A stretch of 7,324 nucleotides of DNA from Christiangramia sp. (lineage in GTDB: Bacteria; Bacteroidota; Bacteroidia; Flavobacteriales; Flavobacteriaceae): contig JAHELO010000075.1 in assembly GCA_024644145.1 (NCBI GenBank), positions 1 to 7,324 on the forward strand, read 5' to 3'. Each line of letters starts with the position of its first letter. Position 1 is the stretch's first letter. Below the pieces are notes generated by a model that searched no databases, had not been told where the DNA came from, and saw nothing but the letters and a program-made list of their open reading frames with translations. Below, piece by piece: positions 1 through 6,970 of the stretch. Both the position numbers and the translations under genes were made by a program.

Positions 1-816
1 TTCACTTTTAAAAACGATTTTCATAGAAGCCACTGCAGCGTCTGTATTATCCTTATCCAGATAAAACTTATAAAGAGCCAGGTGAGCAAGCGAAGAGCCG
101 GGATTGGTCGCTAAAAGCTCCTGTGCTACCCTAAAGGCTTCTTCATCTTCGCCCTGTTCGCTGTAAATGTATATCAGGTTAAGGTAATTTTGTTCCACAT
201 CTGGATTAGCAGATATGCTTTCCTGCAAATTATCTATTTGCGCTCCAGTATTATTAGTGCGGGCATAAACCTGTCGCCTTAATGAATTGCGATAGCTCGT
301 GGCTCCCAGATCGCGATCCAGGTCGTCCAGTAATTTAAGGGCCAGCTCATAATCTTCATTAAGGAAATATAGGTTTGCCAGATCTTCTTTATAACCTTCG
401 TCTAATGGGATAAGTTTTTTAACCGTAGCTATGGCACCATCATAATCCTGCGTCATGCCATAGGTCTGGAAAAGATAGACTAGTATAGACTCTTGTTTTG
501 GCGCTAGTTCCTGTGCCTTATTTAAATTCTCAATAGACTTATCATACTTTTTAAGCTCCCTGTAATTTCTTCCCAATTCGAAATATACCACCGCTTTTTC
601 TGAATTCAGCTCAAGGCATTTTTCAAGAGCGGTGATAGCTTTTTCATAGTTCTCAATCCCCTTTTGCTTTAGTGCTTCAAAAAAATATTCCTGGAATTGA
701 TCACTTACATTTCCCAGATCATCCTGATTAACATCCAAAAAGAGGCGCGGCAGTTCCTGACTTCTCAGGGGAAGTGCCGTACACGCAACCATTAGAATGA
801 TAATCAGGTTTCTCAT
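1..816 (-). CDS. Exported tetratricopeptide-repeat (TPR) protein, 3' end cut by window edge
   Basis: The frame is open from an ATG at 814-816 to base 1 without a stop, giving 272 N-terminal residues of a longer protein. Residues 1-19 look like a signal peptide: an MRN start, a hydrophobic run (LIIILMV), then a probable signal peptidase I site in LRSQ with Gln20 as the mature N-terminus. Cys12 in MVAC could instead be a weak lipobox, but it sits very early. From about residue 41 the protein is a string of roughly 34-residue helical pairs: 41-74, 75-108, 109-141, 142-168, 173-206, 207-240 and 241-272. The first two (for example AVVYFELGRNYRELKKYDKS) match the TPR pattern best; the others are degenerate. 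TPR arrays bind other proteins, so a periplasmic scaffold role is likely, but no specific function can be assigned. Its start lies 9 bases after the nucleotidyltransferase stop, so it is probably the distal gene of that operon. No Shine-Dalgarno sequence is visible. Confidence 0.85.
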   Translation of the reverse strand, partial: MRNLIIILMVACTALPLRSQELPRLFLDVNQDDLGNVSDQFQEYFFEALKQKGIENYEKAITALEKCLELNSEKAVVYFELGRNYRELKKYDKSIENLNKAQELAPKQESILVYLFQTYGMTQDYDGAIATVKKLIPLDEGYKEDLANLYFLNEDYELALKLLDDLDRDLGATSYRNSLRRQVYARTNNTGAQIDNLQESISANPDVEQNYLNLIYIYSEQGEDEEAFRVAQELLATNPGSSLAHLALYKFYLDKDNTDAAVASMKIVFKSE

Positions 817-825
817 AAAAAGGGG

Positions 826-1836
826 TTATTCTAATACCGAATAGTCTCCAATACTTATCTGGGTAAAATCGCCATTAAATTTAGCATGATTCCCGATCAT
901 GGCATTATCCAGCCTGGCATTTTTTATTTCTGCGAAGGTTTGAATAAGACTGTTCTGTATTGTTGAATTTTCAATTTTCGTGCCGTCTCCTACTGAAACG
1001 TTAGGACCTATTTTGGCATTTATCAATTCTACATTCTCGCCAATATAGCATGGTTCAGTAATTTCAGAGTCTTTGATCTTCACAGAATCAGAAATAAGTT
1101 TTTCACCATCCTGATGAAGGAAGTTAAGCATTCTCCCGTTGGTTTCCACGGTCACATTCTTATTTCCGCAATCCATCCATTCATCCACTTTCCCAGGGAC
1201 GAACCTCAATCCATTTTTCCGCATTGCTTCTATTCCATCATTGATCTGATATTCTCCACCACGGGTAAGTTTCGCATCCAGTACACCCTGAAGTTCATTC
1301 TTTAGGATCTCTACATCTTTAAAATAATAGATCCCAATAACTGCAAGGTCTGAGACAAATTCTTCCGGTTTTTCAACAAGATCTGTGATCTCATTCTTAT
1401 CGTTTAGCTTAACAACACCATAGGCAGAAGGGTTTTCTACCTTTTTAACCCACATAACAGCATCTGCCGACTTATCAAGATTGAAATCTGCTTTAAAAAG
1501 AGTATCAGCGTAAGCCACTACCGCAGGACCGCTTAAAGATTCTTTTGCACACATGATAGCATGTCCGGTACCAAGGGGTTTATCCTGATAGTAGATTGTC
1601 CCTTTAGCATCGAGGCTATTGGCGATCTTCATAAGATCCTGTTCTACCTTAGAACCGAAATCTTCTCCGATAATAAATGCGACTTCATCAATCTTTTCGT
1701 CAAGCACTTTCGCTATATCTTCCACCAGACGGTGAACTATAGGTTTGCCTGCTATAGGAATTAACGGTTTTGGTACGGTTAAAGTATGTGGACGAAGACG
1801 TGAACCACGTCCTGCCATTGGTACGATAATTTTCAT
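826..1836 (-). CDS. Sugar-1-phosphate nucleotidyltransferase with C-terminal left-handed beta-helix
   Basis: This 336-residue cytoplasmic enzyme should join a nucleoside triphosphate to a sugar 1-phosphate, giving an NDP-sugar and pyrophosphate. The N-terminal Rossmann-like domain has the signature GRGSRLRPHT (9-18), the PKPLIPIAGKP segment (22-32) with the usual catalytic Lys23, QDKPLGTGHA (84-93) for base recognition, and YADTLF (109-114) with metal-binding Asp111. It continues with YGVVKL (139-144), VEKP (154-157), EYQINDGIEAM (195-205) and EWMDCGN (219-225). From about residue 250 to the end, isoleucine/valine-spaced hexapeptides (YIGENVELINAKIGPNVSVG) form a left-handed beta-helix, as in GlmU-like and long RmlA-like proteins. 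This makes it longer than the classical RmlA of about 290 residues. The substrate is not certain: glucose 1-phosphate with dTTP or UTP is the default guess. No acetyltransferase activity is implied by the helix alone. The start is supported by the signature beginning at residue 9. It lies 19 bases after dut, in the same operon. Confidence 0.92.
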   Translation of the reverse strand: MKIIVPMAGRGSRLRPHTLTVPKPLIPIAGKPIVHRLVEDIAKVLDEKIDEVAFIIGEDFGSKVEQDLMKIANSLDAKGTIYYQDKPLGTGHAIMCAKESLSGPAVVAYADTLFKADFNLDKSADAVMWVKKVENPSAYGVVKLNDKNEITDLVEKPEEFVSDLAVIGIYYFKDVEILKNELQGVLDAKLTRGGEYQINDGIEAMRKNGLRFVPGKVDEWMDCGNKNVTVETNGRMLNFLHQDGEKLISDSVKIKDSEITEPCYIGENVELINAKIGPNVSVGDGTKIENSTIQNSLIQTFAEIKNARLDNAMIGNHAKFNGDFTQISIGDYSVLE

Positions 1837-1855
1837 TCTGATTTTTTAATATTAA

Positions 1856-2290
1856 TTATTTATGTCCGGTGCTTCCAAAGCCCCCTGCACCACGGGATGT
1901 TTCACCAAGAATATCTACTTCTTCCCATGATATATGTTCATGTTTGGCGATCACCATTTGGGCAATACGTTCTCCATTATTGATCACAAACTCTTCATTA
2001 GACAAATTTACGAGTATCACCCCTATCTCCCCGCGATAATCTGCATCTATTGTGCCGGGAGCATTTAATACAGTAATACCCTTTTTTGCAGCCAGTCCGC
2101 TTCTTGGTCTCACCTGAGCTTCATACCCAAGCGGGAGCTCCATAAACAAACCTGTCTTAACGATAGCGCGCTCTAATGGTTTTAATGTTACGGGCTCATC
2201 GATATCCGCCCGAAGATCCATTCCTGCTGAAAAATCTGTTTCGTAATGCGGCAACTTGTGTGCCGACTTGTTTATAATTTTAACCTCCAT
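1856..2290 (-). CDS. dut: dUTP diphosphatase (dUTPase), trimeric type
   Basis: It hydrolyses dUTP to dUMP and pyrophosphate in the cytoplasm, which keeps uracil out of DNA and supplies dUMP for thymidylate synthesis. All five motifs of the homotrimeric dUTPase family are present in order: AGMDLRA (22-28), RPRSGLA (61-67, with Ser64), [12 protein letters not shown] (79-90), GERIAQMV (106-113) and [10 protein letters not shown] (133-142). By family knowledge, Asp82 is the catalytic base, Tyr85 selects deoxyribose over ribose, and the flexible C-terminal motif closes over the substrate with Phe138 stacking on uracil. The length of 144 residues is normal and no key residue is missing. The ATG lies only 3 bases after the flippase stop codon, so translation is probably coupled to that gene. 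The enzyme has no direct connection with envelope synthesis, so its place among envelope genes looks like shared expression and not shared pathway. Confidence 0.98.
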   Translation of the reverse strand: MEVKIINKSAHKLPHYETDFSAGMDLRADIDEPVTLKPLERAIVKTGLFMELPLGYEAQVRPRSGLAAKKGITVLNAPGTIDADYRGEIGVILVNLSNEEFVINNGERIAQMVIAKHEHISWEEVDILGETSRGAGGFGSTGHK

Positions 2291-2293
2291 AAT

Positions 2294-3745
2294 TTAAGAT
2301 CGTATGATTTTAAGAATTTGTTCTTTTTCTGAAAGATAAACTATCCCGATAAATACCAATAATAACGGGATCCCCACAAAATAATTTCCGCGGAATACAT
2401 AAAACGATAAGGCTGAAATAAAAATTGACAAAGCAAGATAGCCGCCAATCTTCTTCAGGTCGTATGGGATAGGGTAATGCTTTTGCCCGTAATAGAATGA
2501 AAGCATCATCATTAATCCATACGCCCCCAGGGTGGCGATAGCAGAGCCTGTATAACTTATCACAGGAATAAGGAGCAGGTTAAGCACTATGGTAAGTACA
2601 GCACCGGCAACGGAGATATACCCGCCGAATTTCGTGCGATCTGTAACCTTATACCAAACAGATAAATTGTGATAGATACCAAGGAATAAGTTTGCGAGTA
2701 AGATAAGCGGAACAATTTCCATAGCTTCCCAATACGTGTCATTTTGAATTAGGATCAGCTTAAGGACATCAACAAAAACAATGACCCCTACCAGGATAAG
2801 GCTGCCAAAGACCACAAAATAGTTTGTGATCTGGGCATAGGTTTTAGCCGCATTTTTTGTTTCGGCATGACTAAAAAAGAAAGGTTCTATTCCCAGTCTA
2901 AAAGCGGTAGCGAATAGGGTCATAAAAAGTGCCAGCTTATAACATGCAGAATATGCACCAATCTCAGATCGCGCGATATCTGCCGGCAACAAATAATCCA
3001 GCATTAACCTATCAAAAACTTCATTAATGGAAAAGGCTATTCCGGCAACCAGCACCGGAAAAGCATATTTCATCATGGACTTCCATAGATTCAAATTAAA
3101 TTTAAAATCTATCTTGAAATAAAATGGTGCCATTAATCCTAAGGTAAGAGCACTGGCTATTAGATTTGCAATAAACACATAGCCTATTTCAAAATCGGAC
3201 ACATAGATAGAACTGAAGATCGTAGAATTTCCTGCCAGGTCCCTAAGGAAAAGTAGAAAGAAGACATTAAGTCCAAAATTAACAGCAACATTCAGAATCT
3301 TTATTACAGCATAGCGCATTGGTCTTTCAGATGCCCTGAGCCAGGCAAAAGGAATAATAACCAAAGCATCCAGCAATAATATCCAGATCGCTAATTGAAT
3401 ATATTCAAGGGGTATTCCAGTAATTACAGAGATCCAATCCCGTGTTATAAATGCAGCTGCAAAAAATACCAATGAAGAAATAACTAGGGATATTCCCGAG
3501 GTGTTTAGCACCTCAGCTTTGTTCGATTGCTTATTATAAAACCTGAAAAATGCAGTTTCCATGCCATAGGCCAGAACTACATTGAAAAGCACGAAGTATG
3601 CAAAGATCACCGAAATTTCACCATATTCTTCCTTTGGCAAAACTTCGGTGTATAAGGGAACTAATAAGAAACTGAGCATTCTTGGCAATACAGTTGCCAA
3701 ACCATAAATAAAAGTTTGTTGAAAGAGTTTCTTAAAAGTACTCAA
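2294..3745 (-). CDS. MOP-superfamily polysaccharide / lipid-linked sugar flippase (Wzx-like), TTG start
   Basis: This 483-residue inner-membrane protein probably flips a lipid-linked sugar or oligosaccharide from the cytoplasmic to the periplasmic face. About 14 hydrophobic segments are visible, near residues 11-32, 44-66, 86-105, 115-135, 147-167, 187-210, 226-248, 265-290, 305-330, 340-362, 372-396, 398-420, 432-450 and 455-471. The opening pattern (FIYGLATVLPRMLSFLLVPL, then LPKEEYGEI) is typical of the polysaccharide-synthesis/MATE-like fold, as are the charged residues in FDRLMLDY (244-251) and FRLGIEPFFF (282-291). The start codon is TTG at 3743-3745. An in-frame stop TAA lies eight codons upstream, no in-frame ATG lies between, and the first internal Met (23) would remove most of helix 1. 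A CTG three codons upstream is a less likely alternative. The gene follows the lipoprotein gene by 60 bases and dut by only 3, so it probably opens the tight four-gene cluster. The cargo cannot be read from the sequence, and no glycosyltransferase is in view. Confidence 0.9.
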   Translation of the reverse strand: MSTFKKLFQQTFIYGLATVLPRMLSFLLVPLYTEVLPKEEYGEISVIFAYFVLFNVVLAYGMETAFFRFYNKQSNKAEVLNTSGISLVISSLVFFAAAFITRDWISVITGIPLEYIQLAIWILLLDALVIIPFAWLRASERPMRYAVIKILNVAVNFGLNVFFLLFLRDLAGNSTIFSSIYVSDFEIGYVFIANLIASALTLGLMAPFYFKIDFKFNLNLWKSMMKYAFPVLVAGIAFSINEVFDRLMLDYLLPADIARSEIGAYSACYKLALFMTLFATAFRLGIEPFFFSHAETKNAAKTYAQITNYFVVFGSLILVGVIVFVDVLKLILIQNDTYWEAMEIVPLILLANLFLGIYHNLSVWYKVTDRTKFGGYISVAGAVLTIVLNLLLIPVISYTGSAIATLGAYGLMMMLSFYYGQKHYPIPYDLKKIGGYLALSIFISALSFYVFRGNYFVGIPLLLVFIGIVYLSEKEQILKIIRS

Positions 3746-3805
3746 CTGGAGCAGGTTGGTTTCTTACAAATATCTGAATAAATCAGGATTATAAAAGCTT
3801 TAACC

Positions 3806-4249
3806 TTAATCCTTTTCCACAATTCCAGTTAGTTTATAATATTTCGTTTTCTCATCCTGAGTGAAAACAATAACAGCTTCGTCCTGCTCTATAGAAAATG
3901 GACTTTCTGCAGGCAATTGTGGTGGTTTATTCCCATACTCCTGTGAGGCATCTTCGTGCATTACCATCTCCCCACTTCCCATTCTGAATTGAGCGATATA
4001 CAGGTTTGGTTTGGCTTCACTTTTTAAAAGGGGTGATTTCATTCCGTGAAAATAAACTGCATCAAGACTAATAATCTCGTCCTGGATTGAAATCACCGGG
4101 ATGTTTAATTCAATACCATTGGAATTATAGGTATAGTAGGCTTGATTGAACTGCGCCGGGGCTCGTTCCTGTAAATTTTGATTGCTCCCACAGGATGCAA
4201 ATAACACCAGCGTAAATATAGCTGCCATAAAAAAGAGTGTCTTCATCAT
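3806..4249 (-). CDS. Small putative lipoprotein of unknown function
   Basis: I do not recognise a named function for this 147-residue protein. The N-terminus is a lipoprotein signal: MMK, a hydrophobic core (residues 5-17) and FASC with Cys20 as the likely lipidated residue, so it should be anchored in the cell envelope. The residues after the cysteine (GSNQNLQ) lack the acidic cluster known to send Bacteroidota lipoproteins to the cell surface, which weakly favours the periplasmic face. The mature part is about 128 residues, polar, with alternating hydrophobic residues that suggest beta strands (GIELNIPVISI 45-55; LDAVYFHGM 62-70; NLYIAQFRM 82-90; AVIVFTQ 125-131; KYYKLTGIV 136-144). It resembles small uncharacterised flavobacterial lipoproteins with an 'LDxVYF' stretch, though this is from memory and unverified. 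Either of the two tandem ATG codons could start it. It sits between the atp terminator and the flippase, with 60 bases before the flippase, so it may be its own unit or the first gene of that operon. Confidence 0.85.
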   Translation of the reverse strand: MMKTLFFMAAIFTLVLFASCGSNQNLQERAPAQFNQAYYTYNSNGIELNIPVISIQDEIISLDAVYFHGMKSPLLKSEAKPNLYIAQFRMGSGEMVMHEDASQEYGNKPPQLPAESPFSIEQDEAVIVFTQDEKTKYYKLTGIVEKD

Positions 4250-4293
4250 AACGATCGGTTTTTAGATATAAGGCTTAAAACAAAACCTGTACC

Positions 4294-4323
4294 AAAGAAA
4301 AAGCCCTCTGTATAGAGGGCTTT
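4294..4323 (-). terminator. Rho-independent terminator after atpG
   Basis: The arms AAAGCCCTCT (4300-4309) and AGAGGGCTTT (4314-4323) pair perfectly over 10 bp around a 4-base GTAT loop. On the minus-strand transcript the GC-rich stem is followed directly by a U-rich tract (TTTTTCTTT in DNA letters, 4294-4302, which overlaps the outer A-U pairs of the stem). The stem begins 45 bases after the atpG stop. This marks the end of the ATP synthase transcript. Read in the plus direction the tail is poorer in T, and no plus-strand gene ends here. Confidence 0.9.
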
Positions 4324-4368
4324 ATAATCTTGTTTTATTATACTTGCTTTATTAAAGCAGGCTAAAGT

Positions 4369-5229
4369 TTATCCGTTCAATGCTTCAGCACCACCAACGA
4401 TCTCAAGGATCTCATTGGTAATAGAAGCCTGTCTAGCTTTGTTATATGAAAGTTTAAGGTCATCCCTAAGCTCCTTCGCGTTATCTGTAGCCTTATGCAT
4501 TGCCGTCATACGGGCACCATGTTCAGCTGCAAAGGAATCCCTAAGTGCTTTAAAAAGTTGCATTTTTAAAGATTTAGGAATAAGATCTTTAACGATCTCC
4601 AGTTTAGAAGGCTCGAAAATATAATCCAACTGCTTGTCGCTATCGCTTTCAAACTTTTCGATTGGTAAAAACTGCTCATCCATTACATACTGAGTAGCTG
4701 CGTTCTTGAACTGGTTATATACAACATCGATCTTGTCGTATTTCCCATCCAAAAATACCTGCATCAATTCTTCAGCAATTTCAGAAACATTGTCAAAACT
4801 TAGATCGTCGAAAATAGCATTATCATTCTTATAAACTCCTGAAGTCTTTTTAAGAATGTCATTAGCTTTCTTACCAAGTGTAAAAACTTCAACGTTCTTA
4901 CCCTGATATTCGTTCTGGATCTTGTTTTTTACCTTCTTGATGATATTGGTGTTAAATGCACCGGCCAGACCTTTATTAGAGGAAATGGCAACGATCAATA
5001 CATTATTCACCTCACGCTCTTCAGCAAATTTGCTTCCAGAGTCATCATCCAAAGTAGCACTTAAATCCTGTAGCAATTGAGTAAGTTTCTCGGCATAAGG
5101 CCTCATGGATGTAATTGCATCCTGAGCTTTGCTCAACTTGGCAGCCGATACCATCTTCATGGCACTGGTGATCTGCATGGTTGAAGAAACCGAAGTGATC
5201 CTGCTACGTAATTCTTTTAAGTTTGCCAT
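4369..5229 (-). CDS. atpG: ATP synthase F1 subunit gamma
   Basis: The gamma subunit is the central rotating shaft of F1: its two terminal helices form a coiled coil inside the alpha3-beta3 ring and couple proton flow in Fo to ATP synthesis. The 286-residue length is normal. The N-terminal helix carries the conserved LRSRITSVSSTMQITSAMKM stretch (7-26), followed by AAKLSKAQ. The middle Rossmann-like domain has VLIVAISSNKGLAGAFNT (77-94). The C-terminal helix has the family signature ITNEILEIVGGAEA (270-283), preceded by ARMTAMHKATDNA (239-251). The ATG at 5227-5229 gives the expected MANLKELRSR start. The gene lies 116 bases downstream of atpA, an unusually wide gap containing a hairpin and an inverted repeat (described separately), and a strong terminator follows 45 bases after the stop. 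The TAA stop comes directly after AEALNG. The next gene is not atpD, so the operon ends here. Confidence 0.98.
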   Translation of the reverse strand: MANLKELRSRITSVSSTMQITSAMKMVSAAKLSKAQDAITSMRPYAEKLTQLLQDLSATLDDDSGSKFAEEREVNNVLIVAISSNKGLAGAFNTNIIKKVKNKIQNEYQGKNVEVFTLGKKANDILKKTSGVYKNDNAIFDDLSFDNVSEIAEELMQVFLDGKYDKIDVVYNQFKNAATQYVMDEQFLPIEKFESDSDKQLDYIFEPSKLEIVKDLIPKSLKMQLFKALRDSFAAEHGARMTAMHKATDNAKELRDDLKLSYNKARQASITNEILEIVGGAEALNG

Positions 5230-5236
5230 TTTTATT

Positions 5237-5348
5237 TAGTATTGAATATTGACCAGTTTTTTGAAGAACCGAACAATACCTTTATAAATTATATTAGTAA
5301 ATACCGGGATTAAAGATGAAACACCTTTAATCCCTGTACTCAATACTA
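5237..5348 (-). promoter_or_regulatory. 9-bp inverted repeat joining the atpA stop to the atpG initiation region
   Basis: TAGTATTGA (5237-5245) and TCAATACTA (5340-5348) are perfect reverse complements, 94 bases apart. On the minus-strand mRNA the 5' arm begins with the TAG stop codon of atpA, and the 3' arm ends 7 bases before the atpG ATG. If paired, the stem would close a loop holding the 10-bp hairpin and would cover the ribosome-binding region of atpG. A ribosome terminating on atpA would open it, so coupling or damping of atpG translation is conceivable. The arms are AT-rich and a chance match is possible; no function is proven. Confidence 0.35.
5306..5334 (-). other. Intercistronic hairpin between atpA and atpG (not a terminator)
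   Basis: GGGATTAAAG (5306-5315) and CTTTAATCCC (5325-5334) form a perfect 10-bp stem with a 9-base loop. In the minus-strand transcript it begins 11 bases after the atpA stop codon. The sequence that follows (GGTATTTACTAATA) has no U-run, so it should not act as an intrinsic terminator. Such intercistronic hairpins often protect the 3' end of a processed upstream message. That would fit the need for three alpha subunits per gamma, but this role is inference. Confidence 0.6.
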
Positions 5349-6926
5349 GTTCTTATACTTAGCTGAAAGTTCTTTGGCAGTTTGAGTTAAAGTATCAATT
5401 ACTTCATCTGTAAGCTTTCCTGCCTTAAGAGTATCTAAAGTACCTCTATGCTTTTGGTTAAGGAACTCAAGGTATTCCAATTCGAATTCTTTCACCTTTT
5501 CTACAGGAACATCTCTTAAAAGATTCTTTGATCCTGCATAAATGATCGCGATCTGGTTTTCTACCGGGTAAGGATCATTTTGACCCTGCTTAAGGATCTC
5601 CACGTTACGCTTACCTTTTTCGATCACATTCATCGTAGCTGCATCAAGATCAGATCCAAACTTAGCAAATGCTTCAAGTTCACGATACTGAGCCTGGTCT
5701 AGTTTTAATGTACCGGCAACCTTCTTCATAGACTTGATCTGAGCGGCACCACCAACACGAGATACAGAAATACCCACATCAATCGCAGGACGAACCCCGG
5801 AGTTAAATAAATCTGATGTTAAGAAGATCTGACCATCTGTAATCGAAATTACGTTGGTTGGAATATATGCTGAAACGTCACCTGCCTGAGTTTCGATAAT
5901 AGGAAGGGCCGTAAGCGATCCACCACCTTTTACCTTGTCCTTAAGACTATCTGGTAGGTCGTTCATTTGCTTTGCGATATCATCATCAGCGATCACCTTC
6001 GCTGAACGCTCAAGAAGTCTTGAGTGAAGGAAGAATACATCCCCTGGGTATGCTTCACGTCCTGGTGGACGACGAAGTAAAAGAGATACCTCACGGTAAG
6101 CAACAGCCTGCTTTGAAAGATCATCATAAACAATCAATGCAGGTCTACCTGTGTCTCTAAAATACTCACCAATTGCAGCACCGGCAAAAGGAGCATAAAC
6201 CTGCATAGGAGCAGGATCTGATGCATTTGCGGCAACAATGGTAGTATAAGCTAAAGCTCCTTTGTCTTCAAGAGTCTTGGCGATAGCCGCAACAGTTGAA
6301 GCTTTTTGTCCAATAGCTACATATATACAATAAACCGGCTCACCGGCATCGTAAAATTCTTTCTGGTTTAGAATGGTATCGATAGCAACCACTGTTTTAC
6401 CAGTTTGACGGTCACCAATTACCAATTCACGCTGACCTCTTCCTACCGGTACCATGGCATCGATAGACTTAATACCAGTTTGTAATGGCTCAGTTACAGG
6501 CTGACGATAAATTACACCTGGCGCTTTACGCTCAAGTGGCATTTCGAAAGTTTCTCCTTCAATTGCACCTTTACCATCAATTGGAGCACCGAGTGTATCA
6601 ACTACACGACCTACAATCCCTTCACCTACATTGATAGAAGCAATTCGCTGAGTTCTTTTTACCGTAGAACCTTCTTTAATCTCCTTTGCAGGACCTAAAA
6701 GTACTACCCCAACATTGTCTTCCTCAAGGTTAAGAACGATCCCTTCAAGACCACTTTCAAACTGAACCAATTCTCCATATTGAGCATTAGCCAGTCCGTA
6801 AATGTTAGCAATACCGTCACCTACGGTTAGAACGGTACCTACTTCGTCTAAAGAGGCCTTGGATTCAAAACCTGATAATTGTTGTTTTAATATTGCTGAT
6901 ACTTCAGCAGGATTTACTTCTGCCAT
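5346..6926 (-). CDS. atpA: ATP synthase F1 subunit alpha
   Basis: Three copies of alpha alternate with beta in the F1 ring; alpha binds nucleotide without catalysing but supplies the arginine finger to the beta active site. The protein is 526 residues. An N-terminal helix meets the delta subunit, and a beta-barrel domain follows (about 27-95). The Walker A motif is GDRQTGKT (171-178), the Walker B strand is ALIVYDD (263-269), the alpha/beta signature is [10 protein letters not shown] (380-389), and Arg390 in SRVGGAAQ is the expected arginine finger. The helical C-terminal domain includes [17 protein letters not shown] (412-428). Between LLER and GSLTAL the loop (about 308-335, with [18 protein letters not shown]) is about seven residues longer than I recall for E. 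coli alpha; I believe this is usual in Bacteroidota. The start follows the atpH stop by 44 bases, and atpG comes 116 bases further on. It ends in TAG, with an in-frame TGA two codons later. Confidence 0.99.
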   Translation of the reverse strand: MAEVNPAEVSAILKQQLSGFESKASLDEVGTVLTVGDGIANIYGLANAQYGELVQFESGLEGIVLNLEEDNVGVVLLGPAKEIKEGSTVKRTQRIASINVGEGIVGRVVDTLGAPIDGKGAIEGETFEMPLERKAPGVIYRQPVTEPLQTGIKSIDAMVPVGRGQRELVIGDRQTGKTVVAIDTILNQKEFYDAGEPVYCIYVAIGQKASTVAAIAKTLEDKGALAYTTIVAANASDPAPMQVYAPFAGAAIGEYFRDTGRPALIVYDDLSKQAVAYREVSLLLRRPPGREAYPGDVFFLHSRLLERSAKVIADDDIAKQMNDLPDSLKDKVKGGGSLTALPIIETQAGDVSAYIPTNVISITDGQIFLTSDLFNSGVRPAIDVGISVSRVGGAAQIKSMKKVAGTLKLDQAQYRELEAFAKFGSDLDAATMNVIEKGKRNVEILKQGQNDPYPVENQIAIIYAGSKNLLRDVPVEKVKEFELEYLEFLNQKHRGTLDTLKAGKLTDEVIDTLTQTAKELSAKYKN

Positions 6927-6970
6927 AATTATTCAAGATAAAATGGTATGCGTGAGCGTACCGGTTTTAA

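Noticed and set aside
308..816. Whether the TPR gene is a pseudogene or a false frame
   Set aside because: The frame is uninterrupted from ATG to the window edge with a plausible signal peptide and repeated TPR-like units, so it is a real partial gene.
3767..3774. GATATTTG (minus strand) as a -7 element ahead of the flippase
   Set aside because: It differs by one base from TAnnTTTG and is well placed for a short leader, but no -33 TTG lies at the right distance, so support is too weak for a feature.
4250..4293. Possible Bacteroidota promoter for the lipoprotein gene (TTTG, then a TATATCTA-like element about 22 bases later, on the minus strand)
   Set aside because: The -7 element matches TAnnTTTG poorly and the -33 TTTG would overlap the terminator tail. 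A promoter probably exists here, but I cannot place it.
4345..4359. Short hairpin TGCTTT-ATT-AAAGCA just after the atpG stop
   Set aside because: The stem is only 6 bp and AT-rich with no U-run following; the real terminator stands just downstream.
6945..6962. Imperfect hairpin GGTA...TACC in the atpH-atpA gap
   Set aside because: It has only four outer pairs, a mismatch and two more pairs, which is within chance expectation for a 44-base spacer.
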